Assembly (NCBI GenBank): GCA_014529385.2
Contig: CM043958.1
Location: 156,089,293-156,153,292, forward strand
Origin: Adiantum capillus-veneris
Lineage: Eukaryota; Streptophyta; Polypodiopsida; Polypodiales; Pteridaceae
Reading direction: 5' to 3'
DNA length: 64,000 nt
Shown piece by piece: positions 37,225 to 49,282 of this stretch. The notes under the pieces were generated by a model. That model saw only the letters and a list, made by a program, of their open reading frames with translations, did not search any database and had not been told where the DNA came from. The translations under genes and the position numbers were made by a program. The first letter of the stretch is position 1, and each line of letters begins with the position of its first letter.

Positions 37225-37977
37225 TTGGTGAAGAAGAAGAGAGAGCAAGAATTTTATGTAGCTATTGACAACCCTGGAACCCAAAGGAAATTTTCTCTTA
37301 TTCAAACACCAGCAATCCATCAAGGTAAGCCTTTTAACCTCCTCATCGATTGTGTCAGTACTCATTCTTTTCTATCCCCAAAATGCTTACTAAAGTTGAA
37401 CCTGAATAAAAAACAAGCTAAACCCATGACAATAGAATTGGCTAATAGAAAAACTGTGGTATCACGATATTCTGTGGGAACCCTTGACTTTGAACTAGGA
37501 GGACATGCTCTTCAGATTTCTTTGGAACCTTACCAGTTGGGATGTATGATGGAATTCTTCGGATGGATTGGTTATCTAAGAATCAGGCTAGCATCCATTG
37601 TGGCCTAGGTAGTATGAGCTTTAAAGATAGTCAAGCAAAGCAAGTCAAAGTACAGGGAAAGAATGGTATTCCAAAGATTCAATTAGTTAAAGCCAACCGT
37701 CTACTCAAAGGTATGAAGGCTGGACAACAAATATTTGTGGTCAAGCTGAACAAGATGGATTTGAAATCAAGCATTACAAAACCCTCTTGGCTTCATGAAT
37801 ATTCAGATGTCTTCCTTGAAGATCTCACCTCTCTTCCTCCCAATCAAGAGATTGATCATGAGATAGAGATTCTTCCAAGAAGTGAGCCAATGTCAAAGAG
37901 ACCTTATAAAATGGCACTACCAGAGGCCATTGAATTGAAGGAGCAACTTTGTCAACTTATAGAATAAGGATTTATTA
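37225..37977 (+). pseudogene. G1 protease and start of RT
   Basis: Protease LLIDCVSTHSFLS (about 37340-37378): the expected D-S/T-G triad reads D-C-V, so it is inactive. It continues to YDGILRMDWL in the next frame (37542 on). The linker with EYSDVFLEDL and RPYKMALPEAIELKEQL leads into RT; a stop at about 37966 precedes GFIRP, where element A is inserted. Confidence 0.85.
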
Positions 37978-37982
37978 GACCG

Positions 37983-39580
37983 TGTAACCTTTAATGGCCT
38001 AAAAACTTGTGTGTAGCATGAACATAGTGGGAATTTCATTAGAATAGATTCCTAATGAGAATTACAAGAGTGCTTGGGTGGAGAGAGCAACAAAAAGCAT
38101 AACACCTAGTTAGATAGCATGAACAATACTTTCAAAAGAAAGAGAAATTAAACTATTGACAACAGTTGAGGACCGGATTTGCATGGAGCCGGCGGTCCCC
38201 CCTTCAAAAGGCTTTGTATTATGGTTTCTCCCATCAAGAGAGACATTGTACAATAAAATTCTTTGTGTTCCTTAAAGACTAGCTAGTGCAATGAAGATGA
38301 AAGCTTCATGCACTCAGGAAAAACACTTAGCAAACACAACATCAATTATCTCCGGTCTCAGACCCAAGAACTCACACACCTTCAAAGATCGTGAGAGCTA
38401 GTAGGGTATGAGAGTAGATTGAGAGGAAGTAGGAGTATTCTTACGAGAAAGATGTACATCTCCTCACATAATCACACATATCAGCATAGCTTAGCTTAGT
38501 AATTAGCATGGTAGAGGAGATGAGCATGCATTGAAGCTTGGCTCTTGGTCGGATTTGCATCACAAAGTCAAGAGTTGTTGGTGTAGGTCTCCCTTCTCAC
38601 AAGCTTGGAGTAGGTGGTAAGCTTTCCATTAAAGCTTGAGAAGGAGAGAGAGTCTTCTTTACTTCACACATGAGATTGTGTGTGTGTGTGTGTGTTTGTG
38701 TGTGTATGATAATGCCTTCCAAAAATCAGGCCCCTCTCTCTCTTGGGCGACCCCTCTTGCTATTTGCTCTTGCTATCCTCTCATTGGACCTCCCTAGGGC
38801 TAGCCAATGACAATTACGCAGCATAAGTGATAGCCTTCTAACATGTGTCCCCCTTTCCGCTTTTGTGAGAGCTTTAGGTAATTTAATAATTCAACTAAAC
38901 TCTCATTGGACCCCTTTGCCTCCTGGACAATAGGAATCATGCAAGCCATTGGGCTGCTGAATGCTCATTGGACCCCTTGAGAGACTGTCCAATAGTCTTC
39001 TAGAGGAATTAATTCTCATTGGTTCTTTTATTAAGTGTTTTTAAATTAATTAAACTAGATTTACTCTAGCCTAATTCTCATTGGTCCACCTCCAAGGCCA
39101 CCCAATAGGAATTGGGTACACCTTGTGGGCATCTGGCCTAGGGAGCTGACATGTGTCCCTCATTCCCTTTGTGTAAAGGGAGCTTGTGTGTGTGTGTGTG
39201 TGGCTTTCTCTCTCATCCCCTACAAGCAAGGCTCGCCGCCTCCTAAGTAGGGATTTGTAAAGACTTTTTTGACACACACAAAGCATCCAATCCCCCCATG
39301 GTTGACCTTTGGACACAACCTTTGAATTTTGGAACCTTAGCATTTTGGAAGTCTTAATGGGCTGAACCTTAGGGTCTTTTTAGCCCATTGTTGCACATGG
39401 CTCTTTTGCAGATGGACCCCCCTTTGGATCCCTATTTTACCTCCTTTGGATCCCTACTGTGGCCGGTCTGCTAGCTTAACCAATATTCTAGCTTTTTCTC
39501 CCCTGGCACTTCCCTATATTAAATGATCAGTTTAACATGAGAAAATCATTTAGGAGAATTAGATATTGATTATTATGGCA
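37983..39580 (-). mobile_element. Chromovirus A 3' LTR
   Basis: 1598 bp; plus-strand TGTAACCTTTAATGG to TATTATGGCA. A polypurine tract (minus AAGAGAGAGGTAA, about 39581-39593) adjoins it. Contains (GT)n tracts near 38677 and 39186. Confidence 0.93.
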
Positions 39581-39935
39581 TTACCTCTCTCTTGAAATCA
39601 TAGTCGTCCTTGACTATGGTGTAGAGAAGATAAAGCATATTCATGAGTCCTATTCTTAGCGGGAAGAGGATCCCTATGTTACCCTACGACATCATTCCAC
39701 AATGGATGACTAGTCCATTTGGTGCTTGAGAGATTGAGGCTACCGCAAGCATGTCTGGACATTAGTCCTATCAATCTTCCATAGTAGAGTGACAAGCTCT
39801 ACTTGGTGTTTGGGAAACGTCGTCTCCGCAAACTTGATCTAAGCATGCATACTACTTCATTTTTGTGCACAATAAAGAAAAAGAGAGTCTTATAAGACAA
39901 AAACTTTGTTCATTTTTAACATTTTTTACATTTGC

Positions 39936-40547
39936 TTACTCTTGGGAAGCATTGTAAGCATTGACAAGGTTTAGGTTATCCTTTAATTGTATGCCTTGCA
40001 TCCATCTAGCATCTTCAAAAGGATAATTCTTAAACTTAATAAGATATCGTATAGTCTTACCGCCTCTTAGTACCTTGTCTTCATGTCGGAGAATGGACTC
40101 GGGCTGCAGCACCTCTTCTTGGTCCTCCATCTCTGGTGGGTCTTCAATAGTTGGTTCTTGAGGTGGCTCTCCTTTGTAAGATTTTAATAGGCTCACATGG
40201 AAAGCATTTTGTATGAGCCAATGATTGGGCAAATTGAGTTGATAGGCCATCTCATTGATTGGCCTAAGAATTTGGAAGGGACCATAGTACCTTTTTGCTA
40301 GTTTAGCATGGTACTTTTGGTGTCCCGTAGGATTCTTGCCCGTCGTGTGCCTTAATCGAGCCTTGGGAAAATTAAATAAGACCCAATCATTTTCTTTAAA
40401 GGCTTGGGTTGTTCTATGCTTGTCAGCAGCAGCCTTTTGCCTTTGTTGTGAGATAGAGATAGCATCCTTAATCTTTTGAAAATATTCTTGTAGGTCTCGG
40501 CTATACTCATCTGCAGCGAAGATCTTCCCATGTACCTTAAGTAGCAA
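39936..40547 (-). pseudogene. Chromovirus A integrase C-terminus with chromodomain
   Basis: 203-codon open stretch: basic region, GPY/F-type module (RYYGPFQILRPINEMAYQL), FHVSLLKSYKG, then a chromodomain, ESILRHEDKVLRGGKTIRYL ... KNYPFEDARW, to the stop. Chromodomains of this type tether integrase to chromatin marks. B has one more Arg in the KTIR stretch. Confidence 0.85.
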
Positions 40548-40559
40548 GGGACTTTTTTA

Positions 40560-41700
40560 TCGTCCCTCAATAACCTCGAAAGGTGCTTTTCCCGTGGAAG
40601 TATGTACAGTGTATTGTAAGCATACTCCACTAAGGGTAAGTACTTCTCCCATTGGGATCTTTGATCTACGTCCGTTACATAGGCTTTTAGTAGATCGAGA
40701 ATTGTTAAGTTAGCTATTTCACTTTGACCATCCGTTTGTGGATGATAGGCCGAAGAGAAGTTTAGCCTTGTCCCTAAATTCTATAAGAGACCCTTCCAGA
40801 AATTACTATTCATTCTCGGATCTCTATCCGACACTATGGATATTGGCAAGCCATGGTACTTGAAAATTTGTGAAATGGAGAGGGTTGCCATTTGATGGGC
40901 TTTGATAGTCTTTTTGGCAGGTATAAAATGAGCTTGTTTACTGAACCTCTCTACTATCGTCCATATTCTTGTATTCCCATGGATAGACTTAGGCAATCCA
41001 AAGATAAAATCCATGGATATGCTCTCCCATGGTGAATTAGGGATTGGCAAGGGTTGAAGCAATCCAAGTTGCTTCCCTCTATCAAATTTTGTCTTTTGGT
41101 ATACCACACATTTAGAAACATAATCTTGTATGTTCACTTTCATGGTAGGCCAATAGAAATATGTTTCAATTCCCTTTAAGGTAGACTGAATCCCTCTATG
41201 CCACGCATAAGGTGGAGCATGAGATTCATACATTACTTTCTCACGTAGTGCGTTAGTAAGACATAGTCTATTTTCGTAGAGAAGATAACCATCTTGTAAA
41301 GTAAATGGTTCTTCTTTCTTCCCTAATGCAAGGGCTGAAATCACATCTCTAAAATTGGGATCAATATCATACTCAGCTATCATTGAAGATAGATCATTGT
41401 GAGTTGATATGGAAACCGCATTCACTCTCGGCCGTCTTGAGAGTGCATCAGCTACTTGATTATGCTTGCCAGCAATGTGAGCAATATGAAAATGAAATTG
41501 CGAAAGGAAATTTTCCCACCTCATTTGTTTGTCGGAGAGCTTGGTCTGCGTCATGAAGTACTCAAGACTTTGGTGATCCGTTCGCAGAATGAAAGGATTC
41601 CCCAATAAATAGTGCTTCCATGAGTCTCAGGCATGTAGAATTGCAAGGAGTTCCTTTTCATATATGCCTAGAGCTTGCTCAACAGGGTCGAGCATTCGAC
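40560..41700 (-). pseudogene. Chromovirus A RNase H end and integrase core
   Basis: Main open part 41605-40781: RTDHQSLEYF, AGKHNQVADALSRRP, then integrase zinc region (YVSKCVVYQKTKF, where B has CVVCQK, so one zinc Cys is Tyr), core SMDFIFGLP and SDRDPRMNSNF. A frameshift or stop near 40780 precedes YHPQTDGQ-type sequence carrying the last catalytic residue. Connection to RT near 41620-41700 is also frameshifted. Confidence 0.82.
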
Positions 41701-41702
41701 TT

Positions 41703-44700
41703 TCATAGCCTTTGGCGTGCCCTTCTTGGAGCAAAACAGCTCCAAGGCAATCCACAAGCATCACATTGGACCTCAAATGGTTTTGAGAAATCCGGTAGTG
41801 TAAGCACAGGTTGAGAGATAAGCTTTTCGAAAGCATTGTTCTCCTTAGCAGACCATATATACCTAACGCTTTTCTTTGTTTGGACATGTAATGGTCCCGC
41901 AATTTGTGATAACTTTTCTATGAAACGTCTATAGTATGCACACGTACCTATAAAGCTTCTTAGTTCATGAAGATTCTTTGGTTTAGGCCATCCTTTTATT
42001 ACCTCTAACTTTGATGGATCCATTTGGATGCCATCTTGAGAGATAATGTGACCTAAATACTGAATCTCTTGCAAGAAAAATTCACTTTTCTTTCGATTAA
42101 CATAAAGTTTATCCTCTCTTAAAACTTGAAATATTACTTGGAGGTGTTGCTTGTGTTCGTCTAATGAATTAGAGTAGATGATAATATCATCAAAGAACAC
42201 TCCAGTGAAGGTTCGATGAGGCCTGAATAGCTTCTCCATCAAGCGGTTGAATGTGGCTGGTGCATTGGTCAAGCCAAAAGGCATGACAATGTATTCGTAA
42301 AGACCAAATGTGGTGCGAAATCCGGTCTTTACAATGTCTTGATCAACTATCCTTATTTGATGATAGCCACTTTTTAGGTCAATCCTATTGAATTAGGTCG
42401 ATCCTTGTAGCTTATCGAATAGGTCTTCTACCCGTGGAACAGGAAAACTATTCTTGATAGTGATCCTATTTAGTGCTCTATAGTCGACACACATACGATA
42501 TGTGCCGTCATTCTTTTGCACTAATAGAACAGGTGAGCAAAATGGAGATGAGCTAGGCCTAACCATACCCTTCTCAACTAACTCATGCACTTGCCGCATA
42601 ATGTCCTCTTGTTGAGCTTGAGAAACTCTATAAGGAGGTTTGTTAGGCTGTGAACTTCCTGGAAGAAGTTCAATTGCATGGTCATCATTACCTCGTTTAG
42701 GAGGTAGCTCACAAGGGATGTCGTCAATAAAGACATCTTGAAACCCCTTGAGAAAATTGGATAACTCTAATTCCTTTTGGTTGCTTTTATTTTCTTTTGC
42801 TAAAGCATTAGGTTCATTTTGAGAATCTTTAACAAAAATCATGTACATGGAAATAGAGCTCTTTAATGACTTGTTGAAAGCTGGTGTATGTACAATGGGG
42901 ATAGTGTTACCCATTTCCTTAGCATCTATATACATGTCTTTTTCCCTGAACTTAAAGGAGATTCTCCTTTCAGGGAATTTAACATTGGCAGCCAGGCGAT
43001 CAAACCATGGTGCCCCTAGGATTACATCCTCATGCTTGAGAGGAGAGATAAAGAACTCCTCTTTGTCCACATAGCTTTGGACATGAAGCCTCAATTTCTC
43101 GATTAAGGGAGTGACTGAAGATTCTTGCCCCTTGAAAGCACTATCTGCGGGTAAAACATCTCCCATCTCATAGGCTTGTATGCCTAGCTTGGTGGCCAAC
43201 TCTATATATATATAATTGTGAGTAGAACCAGGGTCAAAGAGAATAAAAGCATCATGTTCTCTTACCTTTTCCCAAGCATGGCATAGAGGAGATCCTTTGT
43301 GGTGAATTTGGTGAGTCTCCTCCTCTTGGATTTCAACCAAGGTAGCTCTAGGAGGATCTTGGCGGTTGTTCTTTTGGGGACAAACGCGGTACGCATGCCC
43401 TTGTTTTCCGCATTTGAAACACCGGTTATCCTTGCCATAACACTCAAGCTCTTCAAGAGAGAGTTTGTTTTTACCTTTGTAAACTCCCTTCTCTTTAGCT
43501 TTGTTGGAGTTGCCCTTAGGAGACTTTTGGACATTGTCCTTCCCATTAGGCTCATTGGAACCCTTGTTTTCTGTGGGCTTATTATTTCTTTTAGCCCCCG
43601 TTTGGAAATTGATTCGAGAGGCCACCATAGTATGGTGTATTACCGCCGATATGGTACATGGCCTTTGGGAGTTGACATACTCCGCCATTTCTTCGGTTAA
43701 GCCCGCACAAAATTGTTGCTTTTTCTCTCCAAAATCCATCTTTTTGAAGACAGTGGCTTTGAGTTGTAGGTCCCAAAACTTGTCTATATTTTTGTGGATG
43801 GATTCATAGGGAGAGAGCTTTAAGCTTTGCCATTCGGTGAGTACTTTGTCTTTGGCATTGGTGGCCAAAAACTTCTTCATAATGGAAGCTCTTAAAGATT
43901 TCCATGTTTGTGGAGCTTCACCGTTGGCTCGTAGGCTAGACCACCATTGTCTAGCGGACTTTTGAAAGTGCATAGCTACATGGCGTAGCTTAGAGGACTC
44001 CGTGAAGCCCTCATCTCCAAACTCCGCATCAAATTGTTGGATAAAGGCCAAGACTTTGTCTGTAGCACCAAAGGTGCCATCATAGGTAAGGAAAGAGATA
44101 CTCTTCCCTCCCTCTTTGAACTTCTTGAGCTTGGACGACCTCTTCCATGCGGCATAGGATTTCCTATGGCCTCTTCTTTTTGATGGTTCAAAGGTTGCAC
44201 CATCACTTTCTTCAGAAGGTGAAGAATTTGAGGAAGGTGGAGAAGAGGGTGACCTCTTTCTCGCCTTTTTCTTGTCTTAATCTTCGTCGTCTTCACCATC
44301 ACTTTCATAAGAGGAAGAGGAAGAAGAATATGGACAAGAGGGTGTCCTCTTTCTCATCTTTTTCTTCTCTTGCCTTTTATCATCCCTCTTTGAATTATGG
44401 TGTGGAGAAGGGTGCGATGGTCTTCTCCGCTTTGGTGGTGAGGGATAGCGTTTAGCCCGCCGTCTTCCTGGAGCCATCTCCGCCGAGGTGGCGGGAGACT
44501 CACTTCTTTCTCGTTCCTTTGGTGTAGATGCATCATCAAGAAGTAAATTCTTGAGCCCTTCGTATGGATTCTCTTCTTCCTCCCGAATCGGAGAGAGACC
44601 TCTTTTGGAAGTCTCACAAGGAGGCTTCCTAGGTGTTCTCTCATCATGGTGATGAGCTTGGAGAATCCCATGAGCACGGAGCTGCCGTTGCACTTCACTT

Positions 44701-44840
44701 TGGAGAGATGGATTGCCCATGGCTTGTTGAAGCCTAGAAACAAGATAGTTAACAAGCATCGGAGCATCATTAGTAGCTTTCTTATTAGCAAAATCAAAGT
44801 TATCAACATTAATTTCACTCTCTTTACTATTGTGAGCCAT
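41703..44840 (-). pseudogene. Chromovirus A gag - protease - RT
   Basis: Gag starts MAHNSKESEINVDNFDF at 44840; TAA at 44277-44279; the same frame continues to 42393. Capsid ARQWWSSLRANGEAPQTWK, zinc knuckle 43421-43380 (CFKCGKQGH...C), protease DPGSTHNYI (Asp at 43235-43233), RT from RVSQAQQEDIMRQ. TAA at 42393-42395 lies inside RT where B has Tyr. RT continues 42284-41703 with APATFNRLMEKLF and the catalytic FFDD (42197-42186). Three breaks in about 3 kb suggest fairly recent activity. Confidence 0.88.
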
Positions 44841-45229
44841 TCTAACAACTTTTAGGTGTACTTTGGCACTTCAAGCCCTAGTTGCTACTCCTCTTTACCC
44901 CTTTAGAAAAAGCACTCAAGCTATTGTACCCGTGGCTCGAATACCATTAATTGCAAGGAATAGAAGAGAGGGTCGTTCAACACCAAAACAGCACCGGCTC
45001 TTGTCAACCTTCTAATAGCTCAATAGTGGTTAAGCCGTAGGCAAGCCCCGTAGTACTCCACTATAACGACCATAGCTCTCAACGGTGATGCCCCGTTAAC
45101 TGCACAAAGGCAGACACACTGCAAGGCTGAAAAATCCCTATTCTACTTACTCACAGGCAATTAATAATACCAACCATTTATAGCTCACTTGAGGACCTCC
45201 CTTCTTGATCAAGAAAAGAGAAACCTTGT

Positions 45230-45241
45230 GCTCTGATACCA
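45230..45241 (-). promoter_or_regulatory. Primer-binding site of A
   Basis: TGGTATCAGAGC on the minus strand, one base inside the 5' LTR. The following ~400 bp to the gag ATG is untranslated leader. Confidence 0.92.
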
Positions 45242-45242
45242 A

Positions 45243-46419
45243 TGCAACCTTTAATGCCCTAAAAACTTGTGTGTAGCGGAAATTAGCATGAACATAGTGG
45301 GCATTTCATTATAATAGATTTCTAATGAGAATTACAAGAGTGCTTGGGTGGAGAGCGCAACAAAAAGCATAACACCTAGTCAGATAGCATGAACAATACT
45401 TTCAAAAGATACAGAAATTAAACTATTGACAATAGTTGAGGACCGGATTTGCATGGAGCCGGTCCCCCCTCCAAAGGCTTTGTATTATGGTTTCTCCCAT
45501 CAAGAGAGACATTGTACAATACAGTTCTTTGTGTTCCTTCAAGACTAGCTAGTGCAATGAAGATGAAAGCTTCATGCACTAAGCAAAACACTTAGCAAAC
45601 ACAACATCAATTATCTCCGGTCTCAGACCCAAGACTTCACACACCTTCAAAGATCGTGAGAGCTAGCAGGGTATGAGATTAGATTGAGAGGAAGTAGGAG
45701 TATTCTTACGAGAAAGATGTACATCTCCTCACATAATCACTCATATCATCATAGCTTAGCTTAGTAATTAGCATGGTAGAGGAGATGAGCATGCATTGAA
45801 GCTTGGCTCTTGGTTGGATTTGCATCACAAAGGCAAGAGTTGTTGGTGTAGGCCTCCCTTCTCACAAGCTTGGAGTAGGTGGTAAGCTTTCCATTAAAGC
45901 TTGAGAAGGAGAGAGAGTCTTCTTTACATCACACATGAGATTGTGTGTGTGTGTCTGTGAGATAATGCCTTCCAAAAATCAGCCTTCTCTCTCTCTTGGG
46001 CGACCCCTCTTGCTATTTGCTCTTGCTATCCTCTCATTGGACCTCCTTAGGGCTAGCCAATGACAATTAAGCAGCATAAGTGATAGCCTTCTGACATGTG
46101 TCCCCCTTTTCCCTTTTGTGAGAGCTTTAGGTAACTTAATAGTTCAACTAAACTCTCATTGGACCCCTTTGCCTCCTGGCCAATAGGAATCAGGCAAGCT
46201 ATTGGGCGGTTGAATGCTCATTGGACCCCTTGGGAGACTGTCCAATAGTATTCATTGGTTCTTTTATTAAGTGTTTTTAAATTAATTAAACTAGATTTAC
46301 TCTAGCCTAATTCTCATTGGTCCACCTCCAAGGCCATCCAATAGGAATTGGGTACACCTTGTGGGCATCTGGCCTAGGGAGCTGACATGTGTCCCTCATT
46401 CCCTTTTTGTAAAGGGATC

Positions 46420-46459
<40 letters not shown>

Positions 46460-46836
46460 CTTTCTCTCTCATCCCCTACAAGCAAGGCTCGCCCCCTCCT
46501 AAGTAGGGATTTGTAAATATTTTTTTGACACACACAAAGCATGCAATTCCCCCATGGTTGACCTTTGGACACAACCTTTGAATTTTGGAGCCTTAGCATT
46601 TTGGAAGTCTTAATGGGCTGAACCTTAGGGTCTTTTTAGCCCATTGTTGCACATGGATCTTTTGCAGATGGCCCCCCCTTTGGATCCCTATTTTACCTCC
46701 TTTGGATCCCTACTGTGGCCGGTGTGCTAGCTTAACCAATATTCTAGCTTTTTCTCCCCTGGCACTTCCCCATATTAAATGATCAGTTTAACATGAGAAA
46801 ATCATTTAGGAGAATTAGATATTGGTTAATGTGACA
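45243..46836 (-). mobile_element. Chromovirus A 5' LTR
   Basis: 1594 bp, near-identical to the 3' LTR apart from point changes and a longer (GT)n tract at 46421-46457. Confidence 0.93.
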
Positions 46837-46841
46837 GACCG

Positions 46842-47425
46842 AGTAAATCAAGTTAGGGAGCTCCAGTTCTCTTCATAAGAAGAAAGATGCAACTTTACGA
46901 CTCTACATTGACTACAAGGACTAAACCAAGTAACAGTTAAGAACAACTATCCTATCCCATGAACCGATGAATTTTTGGACAGACTACATGATTCCAAGGT
47001 CTTCTCAAAGATAGATCTAATATCTGGTTATTATCAAATCAGAATAAAGGAATCACATATTCCAAAGACAGCTTTCAACACCCGTTATGGACATTTTGAG
47101 TTTATAGTAATGTCATTTGGTCTGACTAATGCTCCAGGTAAATTCAATAGATTGATGCAAGATATTTTCAGGCCGTACCTAGATGACTTTGTTCTTGTCT
47201 TCTTTGATGATATTCTAATCTACTCAAAGGATGAAGAACAACATGAAGACCACCTGAAAAAGGTGTTGGATATTCTTCGAGAACACAAACTATATGCAAA
47301 GATGAGCAAGTTTTCATTTTTCACTCCAAGGATTTAGGATTTGGTTTTTATTGTTTTGCATGAAGGAATCTCAGTGGACCTTGCTAAAGTTCAAGACATT
47401 GTTGAATGGCCTCAGCCATCAAACG
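46842..47425 (+). pseudogene. G1 RT, middle part between A and B
   Basis: KKKDATLRLYIDYKD-like start with a frameshift, then an open stretch from 46975: [35 protein letters not shown] and the catalytic FFDDILIYS (about 47203). It ends EWPQPSNV at 47425, where B is inserted; it continues at 58282. Confidence 0.9.
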
Positions 47426-49004
47426 TGTCATAATAATCAATATCTAATTCTCCTAAATGATTTTCTCATATTAAACTGATCATTGAAGTGCCAGGGGAGA
47501 AAAAGCTAGAATATTGGTTAAGCTAGCAGACCGGCCACTGTAGGGGTCCAAAGGAGGGAAAATAGGGATCCAAAAGGGGGGCCATCTGCAAAAGAGCCAT
47601 GTGCAACAATGGGCTAAAAAGACCCTAAGGTTCAGCCCATTAAGACTTCCAAAATGCTAAGGTTCCAAAATTCAAAGGTTGTGTCCAAAGGACAACCCTA
47701 GGGGAAATTGGATGCTTTGTGTGTGACCGAAAAGTCTTTTCAAATCCCTACATAGGAGGGGGCGAGCCTTGGGAGTAGGGGATGAGAGAGAAAGTCACAC
47801 ACACACACACAAAGGCTCCCTTTACACAAAGGGAATTAGGGACACATGTCAACTCCCTAGCCCAGATGCCCACAAGGTGTGCCCAATTCCTATTGGATGG
47901 CCTTGGAGGTGGACCAATGAGAATTATGCTAGATTAAATCTAGTTTAATTAATTTAAAAACACTTAATAAAAGAACCAATGAGAATTAAGTCTCCTAGAA
48001 GACTACTGGGCAGTCTCCCAAGGGGTCCAATGAGCATTCAGTAGCCCAATGGCTTGCCTGATTCCTATTGGCCAGGAGGCAAAGGGGTCCAATGAGAGTT
48101 TAGTTTAATTATTAAATTACCTAAAGCTCTCACAAAAGGGGAAAGGGGGACACATGTCAAAAGGCTATCACTTATGCTGCTTAATGGCCATTGGCTTGAC
48201 TTGGGGAGGGCCAATGAGGCTGGAGCAAGAGCAAATAGCAAGAGGGCTCGCCCAAGAGAGAGAGGGGGTGATTTTTGCAAAGCATTATCACACACACACT
48301 CACACAATTTCATGTGTGAATAAAGAGAAGACTATATCTTCCCAAGCTTTAATGGAGAGCTCATCACCTACTCCAAGCTTGTGAGATAGAAGCCTACATC
48401 AACACACTCTTGGCTTGTGGATGCAAATCCAACCAAGAGCCAAGCTTCAATGCATGCTCATCTCCTCTACCAAGCTAATTACTAAGCTAAAGCTATGCTA
48501 ATATGAGTGATTATGTGAGGAGATGTACATCTTTCTCGTAAGATACTCCTTCTTCCTCTCAATCTACTCTCATACCCTGCTAGCTTTCACCATTTTCGAA
48601 GGTGTGTGAGGTCTTGGGTCTGAGAACGAGGATAATTAAAGTTGTTTTTGCTAAGTGTTTTGCTTAGTGCATGAAGCTTTCATCTTCATTGCACTAGCTA
48701 GTCTTGAAGGAACACAAAGAATTGTATTGTACAATGTCTCTCTTGATGGGAGAAACCATAATACAAAACCTTTTGGAGGGGGGACCGGCTCCATGAAAAT
48801 CCGGTCCTCAACTGTTTTCAATAGCTTAATTTCTCTCTCTTTTGAAAGTATTGTTGATGCTATCTAACTAGGTGTTATGCTTTTTGTTGCTCTCTCCACC
48901 CAAGCACTCTTGTAATTCTCATTAGGAATCTATTCTAATGAAATGCCCACTATGTTCGTGTTAATTTCCGCTACACACAAGTTATTAGGCCATTAAATGT
49001 TACA
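47426..49004 (+). mobile_element. Chromovirus B 5' LTR
   Basis: 1579 bp, TGTCATAATAATCAATATC to CATTAAATGTTACA. Contains (AC)n tracts near 47796 and 48290. Confidence 0.93.
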
Positions 49005-49005
49005 T

Positions 49006-49017
49006 TGGTATCAGAGC
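49006..49017 (+). promoter_or_regulatory. Primer-binding site of B
   Basis: TGGTATCAGAGC, one base after the LTR. Leader sequence matches A's up to about 49067. Confidence 0.92.
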
Positions 49018-49069
49018 ACAAGGTTTCTCTTTTCTTGCTCAAGAAGGGAGGTCCTCAAGCTAGCTATCA

Positions 49070-49255
49070 GTGGAAACAAGAGGAAGGCTTAAGGAGAGGT
49101 TCAAACAACAAAAGGGTCGTGATCGCTCAAGGCGGAGCAAGTCACTCACAAAGTCAGTTCTTGAATGTTGGAACTGCGGCAAGAAGGGCCACGTCAAGAA
49201 GGGCCACGTCAAGAAGGATTGCTGGTCCAAGAAGAAGAAGGAGATAGAGTCTTAA
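49070..49255 (+). pseudogene. Copia K gag zinc knuckle with a 15-bp duplication
   Basis: Translation ends LECWNCGKKGHVKKGHVKKD-C. A perfect 15-bp tandem duplication (49186-49200 and 49201-49215) inserts five residues and lengthens the last spacing of the CCHC knuckle from four to nine. The ORF closes at 49255, just before the protease frame starting 49283. Confidence 0.85.
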
Positions 49256-49282
49256 GACAACAAGCCAACATCGGAGGCCAAT

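Larger units (their letters stand above)
37983..46836 (-). mobile_element. Chromovirus A, full-length, inside G1 RT
   Basis: 8854 bp, LTRs of about 1.6 kb, iMet PBS, gag-pol in one frame apart from a few breaks, integrase with chromodomain. Target duplication GACCG (37978-37982 and 46837-46841). Same family as B, C, D and J. It is the best-preserved member here. Confidence 0.95.

Noticed and set aside
45230-45241. tRNA genes at TGGTATCAGAGC sites
   Set aside because: Only the 12-base primer-binding match is present, directly after LTR ends; no cloverleaf.
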